Source: Phenylobacterium koreense (GTDB lineage Bacteria; Pseudomonadota; Alphaproteobacteria; Caulobacterales; Caulobacteraceae). Taken from it: a DNA stretch of 64,000 bases. The translations under genes were made by a program, and so were the position numbers. The stretch is from the NCBI RefSeq assembly GCF_040545335.1, contig NZ_JBEPLU010000001.1:1178001-1242000 (forward strand), given 5' to 3'. The notes under the pieces are model-generated. The model was not told the origin of the DNA, did not search any database, and worked only from the letters and a program-made list of their open reading frames with translations. Each line of letters starts with the position of its first letter. The first letter of the stretch is position 1. This document shows, in pieces, positions 44,570 through 53,760 of this stretch.

Positions 44570-45703
44570 ATGACGACCATCGCCGTCACCAAGGAACGGC
44601 GCTCGGGTGAGACGCGCGTCGCCGCCACGCCCGAGACGGTGAAGAAGCTGATCGGGGCCGGGTTCTCGGTGGTGGTCGAAGCCGCAGCCGGAACCTCCGC
44701 CGACTTCATCGACGCCGACTACCAGGCCGCCGGCGCGACCCTGGCGGCGAGCGCGGCCGAGGCGATCGGCAAGGCCGACATCCTCTTCAAGGTCCGTGCG
44801 CCCACCGACCAGGAGATCGCGGCCCTGAAGGCCGGCGCCATCGTGGTCGCCACCCTCAATCCTTACGTCGAGAAGGACGCCCTGAAGGCGCTGGCCGCCA
44901 AGGGCGCGACCGCCTTCGCCATGGAGTTCGTGCCGCGGATCACCCGGGCGCAGGTGATGGACGTGCTGTCCTCTCAGGCCAACCTTGCGGGCTATCGCGC
45001 CGTGATCGAGGCGGCCGAGGCCTATGGCAAGGCCATGCCGATGATGATGACCGCCGCCGGCACGGTGGCCGCGGCGAAGGTCTTCGTCATGGGCGTCGGC
45101 GTGGCCGGCCTGCAGGCGATCGCGACGGCCCGGCGGCTGGGGGCGGTGGTCACCGCCACCGACGTGCGTCCGGCGACCAAGGAGCAGGTGGAAAGCCTGG
45201 GCGCCAAGTTCCTGGCGGTCGAGGACGAGGAGTTCAAGAACGCCCAGACCGCCGGCGGCTACGCCAAGGAGATGAGCGCCGAGTACCAGGCCAAGCAGGC
45301 CGAACTGGTCTCCAGCCACATCGCCAAGCAGGACATCGTCATCACCACCGCCCTGATCCCCGGCCGGCCGGCGCCGCGGCTGGTGAGCGCGACCCAGGTC
45401 GCGTCCATGAGGCCGGGTTCGGTGCTGGTGGACCTGGCCATCGAGCAGGGCGGCAATGTCGAGGGGGGCCGGCTGAACGAGGTCGTGGAAACCCCCAACG
45501 GGGTGAAGATCCTGGGCAAGGCCAACCTGCCCGGCCGCATCGCCGCCGACGCCTCGGCGCTCTACGCCCGCAACCTCTTCGCGTTCGCGGGCCTGTTCCT
45601 CGACAAGGAAGGCAAGTTCGCGCCGGACTACGAGGACGAGATTCTCAAGGCCGCGCTGGTCACCAAGGGCGGGGCGGTCGTGCATCCGTCGCTGGGGGCG
45701 TGA
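44570..45703 (+). CDS. pntAA: NAD(P) transhydrogenase alpha subunit, domain I (PntAA)
   Basis: 377 residues. It binds NAD(H): GVGVAGLQAIATARRLGA is the Rossmann motif and ATDVRP follows. Other conserved parts are KERRSGETRVAATPE and VLVDLAIEQGGN. With PntAB and PntB it couples proton import to hydride transfer from NADH to NADP. In this bacterium the alpha subunit is split into two genes, as in Rhodospirillum. The ATG at 44570 follows a GGGGGAAGCGGGCGT leader. Confidence 0.95.
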   Translation: MTTIAVTKERRSGETRVAATPETVKKLIGAGFSVVVEAAAGTSADFIDADYQAAGATLAASAAEAIGKADILFKVRAPTDQEIAALKAGAIVVATLNPYVEKDALKALAAKGATAFAMEFVPRITRAQVMDVLSSQANLAGYRAVIEAAEAYGKAMPMMMTAAGTVAAAKVFVMGVGVAGLQAIATARRLGAVVTATDVRPATKEQVESLGAKFLAVEDEEFKNAQTAGGYAKEMSAEYQAKQAELVSSHIAKQDIVITTALIPGRPAPRLVSATQVASMRPGSVLVDLAIEQGGNVEGGRLNEVVETPNGVKILGKANLPGRIAADASALYARNLFAFAGLFLDKEGKFAPDYEDEILKAALVTKGGAVVHPSLGA

Positions 45704-45728
45704 TGCCGACCGACGCAGCAAAACGAGC

Positions 45729-45860
45729 GTGTCATCCCGGTTTGCGCAGCAAGACCGGGACCCATATGCGCCTGAACGTGCAGGACGGCCCAGGACGCTT
45801 CCGCCGCCATCCGGTGTTCATGGGTCCCGGCCTTCGGCTTCGCCGAAACCGGGATGACAC
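45729..45860. repeat. Interspersed inverted-repeat element, copy C, inside the pnt operon
   Basis: GTGTCATCCCGGTTT (45729-45743) and AAACCGGGATGACAC (45846-45860) are a perfect 15-bp inverted pair. The element fills the gap between pntAA and pntAB, whose products must be made in ratio; the RNA can fold as one long stem. Confidence 0.85.
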
Positions 45861-45897
45861 CTTCTGTGCAAAGCCCATACGAGAAAGCTGAAGAACC

Positions 45898-46215
45898 ATG
45901 GAAGCCGTCGACCCTACAGTCTTCCGCCTGGCGATCTTCGTCCTGGCGATCTTCGTGGGCTACTACGTGGTCTGGAGCGTGACCCCGGCCCTGCACACGC
46001 CGCTGATGGCCGTCACCAACGCCATCTCCTCGGTGATCATCGTCGGCGCCCTGCTGGCCGCAGCGGCGAGCGGGACGGACGGGGAGCTGACCAAGAACGT
46101 GCTGATCTCCAAGGGCGCCGGCGCGGTCGCCGCGGCCTTCGCGGCGGTCAACATCTTCGGCGGGTTCCTCGTCACCCAGCGCATGCTGGCCATGTACAAG
46201 AAGAAGCAGAAGTAA
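45898..46215 (+). CDS. pntAB: NAD(P) transhydrogenase alpha subunit, membrane part (PntAB)
   Basis: 105 residues with three to four membrane helices, starting about residue 9 (FRLAIFVLAIFVGYYVVW); the HTPLMAVTNAISSVI motif is typical of domain II. It forms half the proton channel with PntB. It lies 15 bp before pntB. Upstream is the repeat element of the operon. Confidence 0.95.
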   Translation: MEAVDPTVFRLAIFVLAIFVGYYVVWSVTPALHTPLMAVTNAISSVIIVGALLAAAASGTDGELTKNVLISKGAGAVAAAFAAVNIFGGFLVTQRMLAMYKKKQK

Positions 46216-46230
46216 GCGGGGTTCGGGGGA

Positions 46231-47652
46231 ATGAACGCCAATCTCGCCGCCGTCGCCTATCTGGTTTCCGGCGTCCTCTTCATCCTGGCCCTGCGCGGCC
46301 TCTCCTCCCCGACCACCAGCCAGGCGGGCAACCGCAACGGCATGATCGGGATGGCCATCGCCGTGGGCACGGCGCTGCTGACCCTCTGGGGCCAGGGCAA
46401 GCTGGACGGCCTGACCCTGGCGCTGATCGGCGGAGGCGTGGCCATCGGCGGCGGCGTGGGCGCGGTGATCGCCCGCAAGGTCGCCATGACCTCGATGCCG
46501 CAACTGGTCGCCGCCTTCCACAGCCTGGTCGGCATGGCCGCCTGCCTGGTGGCGGTCGCCGCCATCCACACGCCGCAGGCCTATGGCATCGCAACCGCCG
46601 ACGGGCACATCCACCTGAACTCGCTGATCGAGCTGTCGCTGGGCCTGGCTATCGGCGCCATCACCTTCACCGGCTCGGTGATCGCCTTCGCCAAGCTCAA
46701 CGGCAACATGTCCGGCGCGCCGATACTGCTGCCTGCGCGGCACCTGCTGAACATCGTCATCGGCCTGGGCATCATCGCCCTGATCGTGGTGCTGGTGATG
46801 AGCGGCGGCCAGGCGCTGTGGGCCTTCTGGGCGATCTTCGCGCTGGCCCTGCTGATCGGCGTGACCCTGATCATCCCGATCGGCGGCGCGGACATGCCGG
46901 TCGTGGTCTCGATGCTCAACAGCTATTCGGGCTGGGCGGCGGCGGCCCTGGGCTTCACCCTGGAGAACGTCACCCTGATCATCACCGGGGCGCTGGTGGG
47001 CTCCTCCGGCGCGATCCTCTCCTACATCATGTGCAAGGGGATGAACCGGTCGTTCGTTTCGGTGATCCTGGGCGGCTTCGGCGCCGACGACAGCGCCGCG
47101 GCGGGCGGCGGCGGCAAGGTCGAGACCCGGCCGGTCAAGCAGGGCTCGGCCGACGATGCGGCCTTCATCATGAAGAACGCCAGCAAGGTGATCATCGTGC
47201 CGGGCTACGGCATGGCGGTCAGCCAGGCCCAGCACGCCCTGCGCGAAATGGCCGATACGCTGAAGGAGGAAGGCGTCGAGGTGAAGTACGCCATCCACCC
47301 GGTGGCCGGCCGGATGCCCGGGCACATGAACGTGCTGCTGGCCGAGGCCAACGTGCCCTATGACGAGGTGTTCGAGCTGGAGGACATCAACTCCGAGTTC
47401 TCGACGGCGGACGTGGCTTTCGTCATCGGCGCCAACGACGTCACCAACCCGGCGGCCAAGACCGATCCGCAAAGCCCGATCTTCGGCATGCCGATCCTGG
47501 ACGTGGAAAAGGCGCGCACGGTGCTGTTCGTGAAGCGCGGCATGTCCTCGGGCTATGCCGGGGTCGAGAACGAGCTGTTCTTCCGCGACAACACCATGAT
47601 GCTGTTCGGCGACGCCAAGAAGATGGTCGAGGGCATCCTCAAGGCGCTCTGA
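46231..47652 (+). CDS. pntB: NAD(P) transhydrogenase beta subunit (PntB)
   Basis: 473 residues. The first about 270 residues contain eight or so membrane helices; the C-terminal domain III binds NADP(H): IIVPGYGMAVSQAQHAL near residue 325 and FVIGANDVTNPAAKTDP near 400. Conserved HPVAGRMPGHMNVLLAEA present. Catalyses NADP reduction coupled to proton entry. Followed by an intrinsic terminator. Confidence 0.96.
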   Translation: MNANLAAVAYLVSGVLFILALRGLSSPTTSQAGNRNGMIGMAIAVGTALLTLWGQGKLDGLTLALIGGGVAIGGGVGAVIARKVAMTSMPQLVAAFHSLVGMAACLVAVAAIHTPQAYGIATADGHIHLNSLIELSLGLAIGAITFTGSVIAFAKLNGNMSGAPILLPARHLLNIVIGLGIIALIVVLVMSGGQALWAFWAIFALALLIGVTLIIPIGGADMPVVVSMLNSYSGWAAAALGFTLENVTLIITGALVGSSGAILSYIMCKGMNRSFVSVILGGFGADDSAAAGGGGKVETRPVKQGSADDAAFIMKNASKVIIVPGYGMAVSQAQHALREMADTLKEEGVEVKYAIHPVAGRMPGHMNVLLAEANVPYDEVFELEDINSEFSTADVAFVIGANDVTNPAAKTDPQSPIFGMPILDVEKARTVLFVKRGMSSGYAGVENELFFRDNTMMLFGDAKKMVEGILKAL

Positions 47653-47680
47653 GGCCGCGGCCAAATCCCGAAATCAGCGA

Positions 47681-47713
47681 AGGGCGCGCGTTCATCTGCG
47701 CGCCCTTTTTTCG
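47681..47713 (+). terminator. Intrinsic terminator after pntB
   Basis: AGGGCGCGCG (47681-47690) and CGCGCGCCC-type arm around 47698-47705, loop TTCATCTG, then TTTTTT. Strong rho-independent structure at the end of the pnt operon. Confidence 0.8.
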
Positions 47714-47796
47714 TCCCGAAGGCCGCCCATTAAGCTCGCCGCGGGTCGGGGGGCATCGTCGTAAGTTCGCTGGACGGGGTCGCTCAATTGATTCCG

Positions 47797-48630
47797 ATGA
47801 CTTTGGCCGCGCATGGCGGCATGCGCCATTTCTGGGCCGAGGGGCTGGTGGCCTTCGGGCTGACCCTGAGCCTCGCCGGCGCAGCCTACGGGACCGCCGT
47901 GATCTCGCCCAGGCTGGCCGACCACGCGGTTGCGCCGGCGCCCGTCGCCGCCCCTGCTCCGGCGGTCGCCGCACCACTCGAACCCGAACCTGCCTTCGAC
48001 TTCGCCGAGCCCGTGCCCGGCCACGGCGTGAATTCCCCTTTCGGCCTGCGGCGAATGCCCTGGGAGAACCATGGGCGACTGCATGAGGGCGTCGACATCG
48101 CCGCCCCGTCGGGGGCCAGGGTGGTGGCGGTGGAAGATGGCATGATCACCCGCGCGGGGACCAGTTCGTCCTATGGCCGGTTCGTGGAGATCCGCCACGC
48201 CCACGGCCTCACCAGCCTCTATGCCCATCTCGGCCGCATCGATCCGGCGGCCCAGGCCGGAGCGCCCATCAAGGCCGGCGTAACCTTGGGCAGGATCGGA
48301 TCGACCGGCGTCTCGACCGGCCCGCACCTGCACTTCGAGCTGCGCCGCGACGACAAGCCGCTCAACCCGACCGCCTTCATCGGCCGGGAGTTCGACACCC
48401 TGGCCGATCTGCCGCTGCGGGCGGCGAGCTATTATTCGCACAAGGTCCGCGTGGTCCATGGCTCGAAGATTCCCGCCAGCAAGACGCGGGCGATGGCGGC
48501 CAAGAAGGCGAACGACGGCGAGGTGAAGACGACCAAGGAAGGCCGCGTCATGGCGACCCTGCAGGTGGCCCGCTGCGACGAGGCCTGCGCCGCAGCGAAA
48601 TCCGCGCCATCGGAAGTCGCCGCAAACTAG
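47797..48630 (+). CDS. M23 family murein endopeptidase
   Basis: 277 residues. An N-terminal membrane-anchor or signal helix (VAFGLTLSLAGAAYG) and a Pro/Ala linker lead to the M23 domain at about 80-200. Zinc residues are in GRLHEGVDIA (His, Asp) and GPHLHFEL; SLYAHLG gives the extra His. It cleaves peptidoglycan cross-links or activates amidases in the envelope. Start is uncertain: ATG at 47797 or 47821, both plausible; the earlier TTG at 47788 is not preferred. Confidence 0.87.
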   Translation: MTLAAHGGMRHFWAEGLVAFGLTLSLAGAAYGTAVISPRLADHAVAPAPVAAPAPAVAAPLEPEPAFDFAEPVPGHGVNSPFGLRRMPWENHGRLHEGVDIAAPSGARVVAVEDGMITRAGTSSSYGRFVEIRHAHGLTSLYAHLGRIDPAAQAGAPIKAGVTLGRIGSTGVSTGPHLHFELRRDDKPLNPTAFIGREFDTLADLPLRAASYYSHKVRVVHGSKIPASKTRAMAAKKANDGEVKTTKEGRVMATLQVARCDEACAAAKSAPSEVAAN

Positions 48631-48682
48631 GCGCTCGGTGCTACAAGCTGAGCTTCCCTCGCCTCGCACACGGGAGCTCGCC

Positions 48683-49573
48683 TTGCTGTTCCACGGACTG
48701 TCGGCCTTTCCCATCACCCCCGCCGACGCGCAGGGGCGCGTGCTGGAAGGCGACCTGGCGCGCCTCGTCGGCCGCCTTGGCGGGGCCGGCGTGGACTCGG
48801 TCGGCCTGCTCGGCAGCACCGGCTCCTACATGTACCTCCCGCGCCAGGAACGTCGGCGGGCGGTGGAGGTCGCGGCGCAGGCCCTGGCCGGAGCGGCGCC
48901 GCTGATGGTCGGGGTCGCGGCGATGCGCACCGACGAGGCGATCGCCCTGGCGCAGGACGCCGCGGCGGCCGGGGCCGACGCCCTGCTGCTGGCGCCGGTG
49001 TCCTACACGCCGCTGGGCGAGAAGGAGGTCCATGAGCACTTCGTCGAGGTGGCCTCGGCGACCGACCTGCCGCTCTGCATCTACAACAACCCGACCACGA
49101 CCCATTTCACCTTCAGCGACGTCTTGATCGCCAGGCTGGCGGCCCATCCGAAGATCGTGGCGGTGAAGAACCCGTCTGCGCCGGTCGCCGAGAACCCGGA
49201 GCGGCACGCCGCGCTCGCCGCCTTGCTGCCGGGCGGCTTCGCCCTTGGCTACAGCGGCGACTGGAACGCCGCCCGGGCGGTGCTGGCCGGCGGGGTCGGC
49301 TGGTACAGCGTGATCGCCGGGCTGCTGCCGGAGCCGGCGCTGAAGCTGATGCGGGCGGCGCAAGCCGGCGACGTCTCGGAGGTCGACCGGATCAATGCGG
49401 CGTTCGGGCCGCTCTGGGGCCTGTTCCGCGAACTGACCGGCTACCGGATCGTCTATGCCGTTGCCAACGCCATGGGGCTGACCGACGCCCAACCGCCGCG
49501 GCCGATTCTGCCTCTGGCCGCGGCCGACCAGCAGCGCGTGATGATGGCGACCCGGAAGCTCGCCGAGGTCTAG
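48683..49573 (+). CDS. DapA-family lyase/aldolase
   Basis: 296 residues, class I aldolase of the dihydrodipicolinate synthase superfamily. GSTGSYMYL corresponds to the GTTGE loop of DapA, Tyr134 in CIYNNP and Schiff-base Lys162 in VAVKNPSA are present. The GTTGE loop difference and isolated position suggest a non-lysine pathway function (N-acetylneuraminate lyase or sugar-acid aldolase type). I chose the TTG at 48683 because GGGAG lies eight bases upstream and it gives the standard length; GTG at 48638 would add 15 unlike residues. Confidence 0.85.
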   Translation: MLFHGLSAFPITPADAQGRVLEGDLARLVGRLGGAGVDSVGLLGSTGSYMYLPRQERRRAVEVAAQALAGAAPLMVGVAAMRTDEAIALAQDAAAAGADALLLAPVSYTPLGEKEVHEHFVEVASATDLPLCIYNNPTTTHFTFSDVLIARLAAHPKIVAVKNPSAPVAENPERHAALAALLPGGFALGYSGDWNAARAVLAGGVGWYSVIAGLLPEPALKLMRAAQAGDVSEVDRINAAFGPLWGLFRELTGYRIVYAVANAMGLTDAQPPRPILPLAAADQQRVMMATRKLAEV

Positions 49574-49971
49574 AGCCGCCGGCGGCCGAAGGCGCGCTCG
49601 GCCAGCACCCCGGCCGCCAGGATGGCGGCCACGGCCGCGACCATCATCCAGACCGGGTGGACGATGGTCGTCATGTTGAAGATCGACAGGGCCAGGACCA
49701 GCAGGGTCACGATACGGCCCGCCCAGGCGCGGCGCCCGGCGATCAGGTTGGCGCTGGAGGCGCCGGCCACCGTGCCGAACAGCCAGGCCAGCAGGATCGC
49801 AATCTTGGCCTGGAACGGGATGACCGACATGACGGTGGCCATCTGGGCCGGGTCGGTCAAATTCACGCCAGCCGGCGGCGGGAAGATCGTGTGACCGACC
49901 CCCTCGACCGCGAAGATGACGATCATGCCGACGATCAAGCCCACGATCACGCCAAGGATCAACCGCACCAT
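49570..49971 (-). CDS. Small four-helix membrane protein, hypothetical
   Basis: 133 residues from the ATG at 49971, with about four membrane helices (ILGVIVGLIVGMIVIFAV, AKIAILLAWLFGTVAG, IVTLLVLALSIF, MMVAAVAAILAAGVLA). A GVNLTDPAQMATVM loop lies between helices 1 and 2. The tail overlaps the DapA-family gene by 4 bp. I do not recognise a domain. Function unknown. Confidence 0.75.
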   Translation of the reverse strand: MVRLILGVIVGLIVGMIVIFAVEGVGHTIFPPPAGVNLTDPAQMATVMSVIPFQAKIAILLAWLFGTVAGASSANLIAGRRAWAGRIVTLLVLALSIFNMTTIVHPVWMMVAAVAAILAAGVLAERAFGRRRL

Positions 49972-50042
49972 CCGCCCAAAGAACTCCTGCCTCGACCGGG
50001 GCGCAACCTCGTCTAGATTGGCTCGATGCTCAAGGTTCTGAG

Positions 50043-50918
50043 ATGACGACGGCCGGATTTCATCCGTCCCGGGGTCGGCTGGTGGACATCGGGGGACGCC
50101 GCCTGCGCGCGGTGGCGGCCGGTCCGGCCTCGAGCGCGCCGCTGATCCTGCTGGAGGCGGGCTCCTTCGGCTGCGCGGCCGATTGGGCGATCGTGCAGGA
50201 GAAGCTGGCGGCCAAGGGGCTGCGGAGCCTGGCCTATGACCGGGCCGGGTTGGGCTATTCCGATCCTGGGCCCTCGCCGCGCGACGGCCGCGCGATCGCG
50301 GCCGACCTCGAAGCTTTGCTGGCGGCACTGGGGGAGACCGGCCCGTTGGTGGCGGCGGGTCACTCGATGGCCGGGCTGATGCTGCGGGTGTTCGCGCCGC
50401 GCCACCGCGAGCAGATGCTCGGGCTGGTGCTGGTGGACGCCGTGACGCCGGAGATGATGGACGTCCGCGGGCCGGCGCTGGGATTCCACGCCTATCGCAG
50501 CGCCATGAAGCTGGTGGGGCCCTTATCCGGGGCCGGCTTCATGCGGCCGGTCTCCCTGGTGATCGGCGACCTGATCGGGCTGGAGGGCGAGGCGCGGAAG
50601 GAGAAGCGCCGGGTCTACGGCTCGGCCGTCCACGCGCGGTGGTCGGCCGACGAGGTGCAGAACTGGATGCGCACTGTCCGGCAGGCGCGCGAGCCGTTCG
50701 ATCCCGACCTGCCGGTCGCGGTGGTCACGGCCGGCGATGGCGCCAAGGCCGTGCGGATGAAAGCGCTGCAGGTCGCGCCGGCCCAGGCCTCGAGGCTCGG
50801 CTATGTGGAGCATGCGCCGGGCGCCAACCATGCCAGCCTGCTGGGCAAGAGCTTCGCCGATCCGATCGTGCGGGGCGTCGAGCACGTGCTGGCCAGCGCC
50901 CTGAGCAAGGCGGCCTAG
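50043..50918 (+). CDS. Alpha/beta-fold hydrolase
   Basis: 291 residues. The elbow VAAGHSMAGLMLRVF has the nucleophile Ser; ILLEAGSFGCAADW is the oxyanion region and an acid/His pair lies in VVTAGDG and PGANHASLLG. It looks like an esterase or haloperoxidase-type hydrolase; substrate unknown. The gene stands alone, divergent from the small membrane protein. Confidence 0.9.
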   Translation: MTTAGFHPSRGRLVDIGGRRLRAVAAGPASSAPLILLEAGSFGCAADWAIVQEKLAAKGLRSLAYDRAGLGYSDPGPSPRDGRAIAADLEALLAALGETGPLVAAGHSMAGLMLRVFAPRHREQMLGLVLVDAVTPEMMDVRGPALGFHAYRSAMKLVGPLSGAGFMRPVSLVIGDLIGLEGEARKEKRRVYGSAVHARWSADEVQNWMRTVRQAREPFDPDLPVAVVTAGDGAKAVRMKALQVAPAQASRLGYVEHAPGANHASLLGKSFADPIVRGVEHVLASALSKAA

Positions 50919-50944
50919 AGCCCGCTGGAAAGGGCTCTACTTTC

Positions 50945-51898
50945 TTAGCGTTGGAGCGCGCGGGGTTCTCCCGGCCGGCCGAAATCGCATTCGAGCTCGG
51001 CGCGCGGCCAATGACCCGCATCGGCCGCCGCCGCATAGGTCGAGGAGAGGAACGCCATCAGCGCCGCGGCGGGATCAGGCGCCGAGCGCACCGCCTCGTA
51101 GGACAGGACGAACTCGCCCAGCCCCTCATGGAAGAACGCGGCCGGCGGCTCGACGAGGCGGCCGCGGAAGCCCTCCGGTTCCGGATAGGCGTAGGAATAG
51201 AAGGCCGGATAGTCGATCGCGCCGCCCCCGGGCCAGAAGCCGGCGCTGGAGACCTCGTGCGAATAGGCCTCGCGGGCCACGGCGTCCGGCAGGTTCGGGA
51301 TCCCGCCGGGATGCAGCGGGGCGGGACGGCCGGAAAAGCGGGTGACCGCCAGATCGAAGCTGCCCCAGAAGAGATGGACGGGACTGATCTTACCGAGGAA
51401 GCCGGTGCGGAACGACTCGAACACCTGGGCGATCTGGATGAGGGCGCGCCAGAGATGGAAGGCGGCGTCGGGATCGTAGGGCCGGTCCGCCACATCGGAT
51501 CGGAAGAGGATGGCGCCCTCGATCTCGTTGGGCCGGCCGTCGATCCGGACCGGCAGGCCGGCGTCCGCCAGCAGGCCGCTCACGCCGTCATAGAAGCCGG
51601 CGATGGTCTGGCCGCCGAGGGGGATGGTCCCCGCAAAGCCGTTGCTGGCCCGGCAGCGCAGGACCTGGTCGATGAAGTCGAACTCCAGATCGAAGACGTC
51701 GCGACCATGCGGCACCGACGAGGTGGTGAACCCGCGCGGGGAGACATAGAGCGCCACCTGCCAGCCGTGGTTGATCCAAGGCGCGCAGGCGGTGCGCGCC
51801 TTGCCGACCACCTGGGTCATCAGGTGCAGGGTCTCGAAGGTCCCGTGGTCCTTCGCGTAGTCGAGCCGTGGCCAAAGATCCGAGACAGCGCTGGCCAT
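50945..51898 (-). CDS. DUF5996 family protein
   Basis: 317 residues without signal peptide. The sequence matches the DUF5996 layout: LWPRLDYAKDHGTFETLHL at the start, VGKARTACAPWINHGWQV, then HLFWGSFDLAVTRFSG and CDFGRPG near the end. Several conserved Trp, Asp and His suggest a substrate-binding pocket. Role unknown. ATG 51898 has GAGGAGA upstream. It is 13 bp downstream of the M3 peptidase stop, same strand, so likely one operon. Confidence 0.85.
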   Translation of the reverse strand: MASAVSDLWPRLDYAKDHGTFETLHLMTQVVGKARTACAPWINHGWQVALYVSPRGFTTSSVPHGRDVFDLEFDFIDQVLRCRASNGFAGTIPLGGQTIAGFYDGVSGLLADAGLPVRIDGRPNEIEGAILFRSDVADRPYDPDAAFHLWRALIQIAQVFESFRTGFLGKISPVHLFWGSFDLAVTRFSGRPAPLHPGGIPNLPDAVAREAYSHEVSSAGFWPGGGAIDYPAFYSYAYPEPEGFRGRLVEPPAAFFHEGLGEFVLSYEAVRSAPDPAAALMAFLSSTYAAAADAGHWPRAELECDFGRPGEPRALQR

Positions 51899-51911
51899 GG
51901 CTCTCTCCTCC

Positions 51912-53702
51912 TCACACCAGGTCGTCGAACTCGTCGACGAGGCGTTCCAGTTGCGACATGCCGGCCGCCCAGAAGGCCTTTTCCCGCGGGTTGAGGCCGA
52001 AAGGCTTGAGCGCCTCGACATAGGTGCGGGTTCCACCAGCGGCGAGCAGATCCTCGTAGAGCGGCGCGAAGGCGACTGGATCCTCGCGGCGCGTCTCCAT
52101 CAGGCCGCGCACCAGGAGGTCTCCGAAGGCGTAGGCGTAGACATAGAACGGCGCGTGTACGAAGTGGCTGACATAGGCCCAGTAGTGCTCGTAGCCGGGG
52201 TTCAGCTTCACCGCCGGGCCGAGGCTTTCAGCCATCACGTCCAGCCAGAGGGCGCTGATGTCCTCGGGCGCCAGCTCCCCTTGCTGCCGGGCGGCATGGA
52301 AGCGGGTCTCGAAGCGGTGGAAGGCGATCTGGCGCACGACGGTGTTGAGGCCGTCCTCGATCTTGCCGGCCAGCAGGCCCAGGCGCTCCTGCTTGGAGGC
52401 TCCGGCCAGTAGGCGTTCGAACACCAGGCCCTCGCCGAAGATCGAGGCGGTCTCGGCCAGGGTCAGGGGCGTGTCCGCCAGCAGAGTGCCGAGCGGCGAG
52501 CACAGGGTCTGATGCACGGCGTGGCCGAGTTCGTGGGCCAGGGTCAGGACATCCCGGCGCTCGCCCATATAGTTCATGAACACATAGGGATGCCGGTTGG
52601 CGGTGACCGGGTGCGAATAGGCGCCCGACTGCTTGCCGGCGCGCGGGCGCGCGTCGATCCAGGGGTGGGTGAAGAAGGTCTTGGCGGTCTCGGCGAACTT
52701 GGGCGCCAGGTCCGAGAAGCTTTCCAGCACCATGCCCTTGGCCTCGTCCCAGCCGTAGGTGCGCGGCTGGGCGGTGTCGAGCGGGGCGTTGCGGTCCCAG
52801 TAGTCGAGGGTCTTGCGGCCCATGACCTTGGCCTTCAGGGCGTAGTAGCGGTGGCTGACCGAGGGATAGGCCTCGACCACCGCGGCCTCCAGCGCCTCGA
52901 CGGCGTCGGCGTCCACCTCGTTGGCGATGTGACGGGAGGCGGCCGGGTCGGGATATTTGCGCCAGCGGTCCTCGACCTGCTTCTCGAAGGCCAGGGTGTT
53001 CATCGAATGGGCGAGGATCGGGGTGCGTTCCTCCAGCGCCTTGGCCAGGCCCTGGGCGGCCTGCTTGCGGCGCGCGGCGTCGGGGTCGGAGAGCCGGTTC
53101 AGGGCTTCGGGCAGGGTCAGGCTCTCACGGCCGACCTTGGCGACCAGGCGGGCCAGGGTCTCGTCGAACAGGCGGGTCCAGTTGGCCACGGCCGGGCCGC
53201 GGTCGATGAGCATGCGCTCCAGGTCCGGGCTCAGTTCGTGCGGCCGCGACAGGCGCACGCGACGAATCCAGGGACGCCAGCGGGCGGCGGGCGGATGGGC
53301 CTTGAAGGCCTGCTCGATCTCGCTGTCCTCGAGCTGGTTGAGCTCCAGGGTGAAGAACAGGCTCTCGGCGGCGACCTGGGAGGCCCGGGCGCGCAGGTCG
53401 GCCTCGAACTTGGCCCAGGCTGCGTCGTCCCGGGCGACGGAGGCGGCGAGCGCGGCATAGGCGCCGACGCCCCAGAGGCCGTTGGTGGCGGTCTCGTAGA
53501 GATTGATCCCATGGTCTAGGACCTCGCCCAGATGCTGCGGGTCGCCGCGCAGGGCGATGAACCGGCCCTTCAGCTTGACCAGTTCGTCATTGGCGGCCTT
53601 GGCGGCGGCCAGATCGGTCTCGATCTTCGGGTCCTCGCGACCTGCATAGAGGTCGGCGAGGTTCCATTCGGGCAGGGCGTCGAGTTTGGCGGGAGCGTTC
53701 AT
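51912..53702 (-). CDS. M3 family oligoendopeptidase
   Basis: 596 residues, the size of PepF-type oligopeptidases. The zinc site is TLAHELGHAVHQ (H390, E391, H394) with a downstream Glu in TLAETASIFGE. It degrades short peptides in the cytoplasm; no signal peptide. I took the ATG at 53702 (MNAPAKLDALPEWN); the longer frame upstream is a shadow of the PQQ gene end. Heads a pair with the DUF5996 gene. Confidence 0.93.
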   Translation of the reverse strand: MNAPAKLDALPEWNLADLYAGREDPKIETDLAAAKAANDELVKLKGRFIALRGDPQHLGEVLDHGINLYETATNGLWGVGAYAALAASVARDDAAWAKFEADLRARASQVAAESLFFTLELNQLEDSEIEQAFKAHPPAARWRPWIRRVRLSRPHELSPDLERMLIDRGPAVANWTRLFDETLARLVAKVGRESLTLPEALNRLSDPDAARRKQAAQGLAKALEERTPILAHSMNTLAFEKQVEDRWRKYPDPAASRHIANEVDADAVEALEAAVVEAYPSVSHRYYALKAKVMGRKTLDYWDRNAPLDTAQPRTYGWDEAKGMVLESFSDLAPKFAETAKTFFTHPWIDARPRAGKQSGAYSHPVTANRHPYVFMNYMGERRDVLTLAHELGHAVHQTLCSPLGTLLADTPLTLAETASIFGEGLVFERLLAGASKQERLGLLAGKIEDGLNTVVRQIAFHRFETRFHAARQQGELAPEDISALWLDVMAESLGPAVKLNPGYEHYWAYVSHFVHAPFYVYAYAFGDLLVRGLMETRREDPVAFAPLYEDLLAAGGTRTYVEALKPFGLNPREKAFWAAGMSQLERLVDEFDDLV

Positions 53703-53760
53703 GGAGCCAGAGATAGACCTTCGCGTGCGGGGTCGCCAGCGCGCTCCCCTCTTCGTCATC

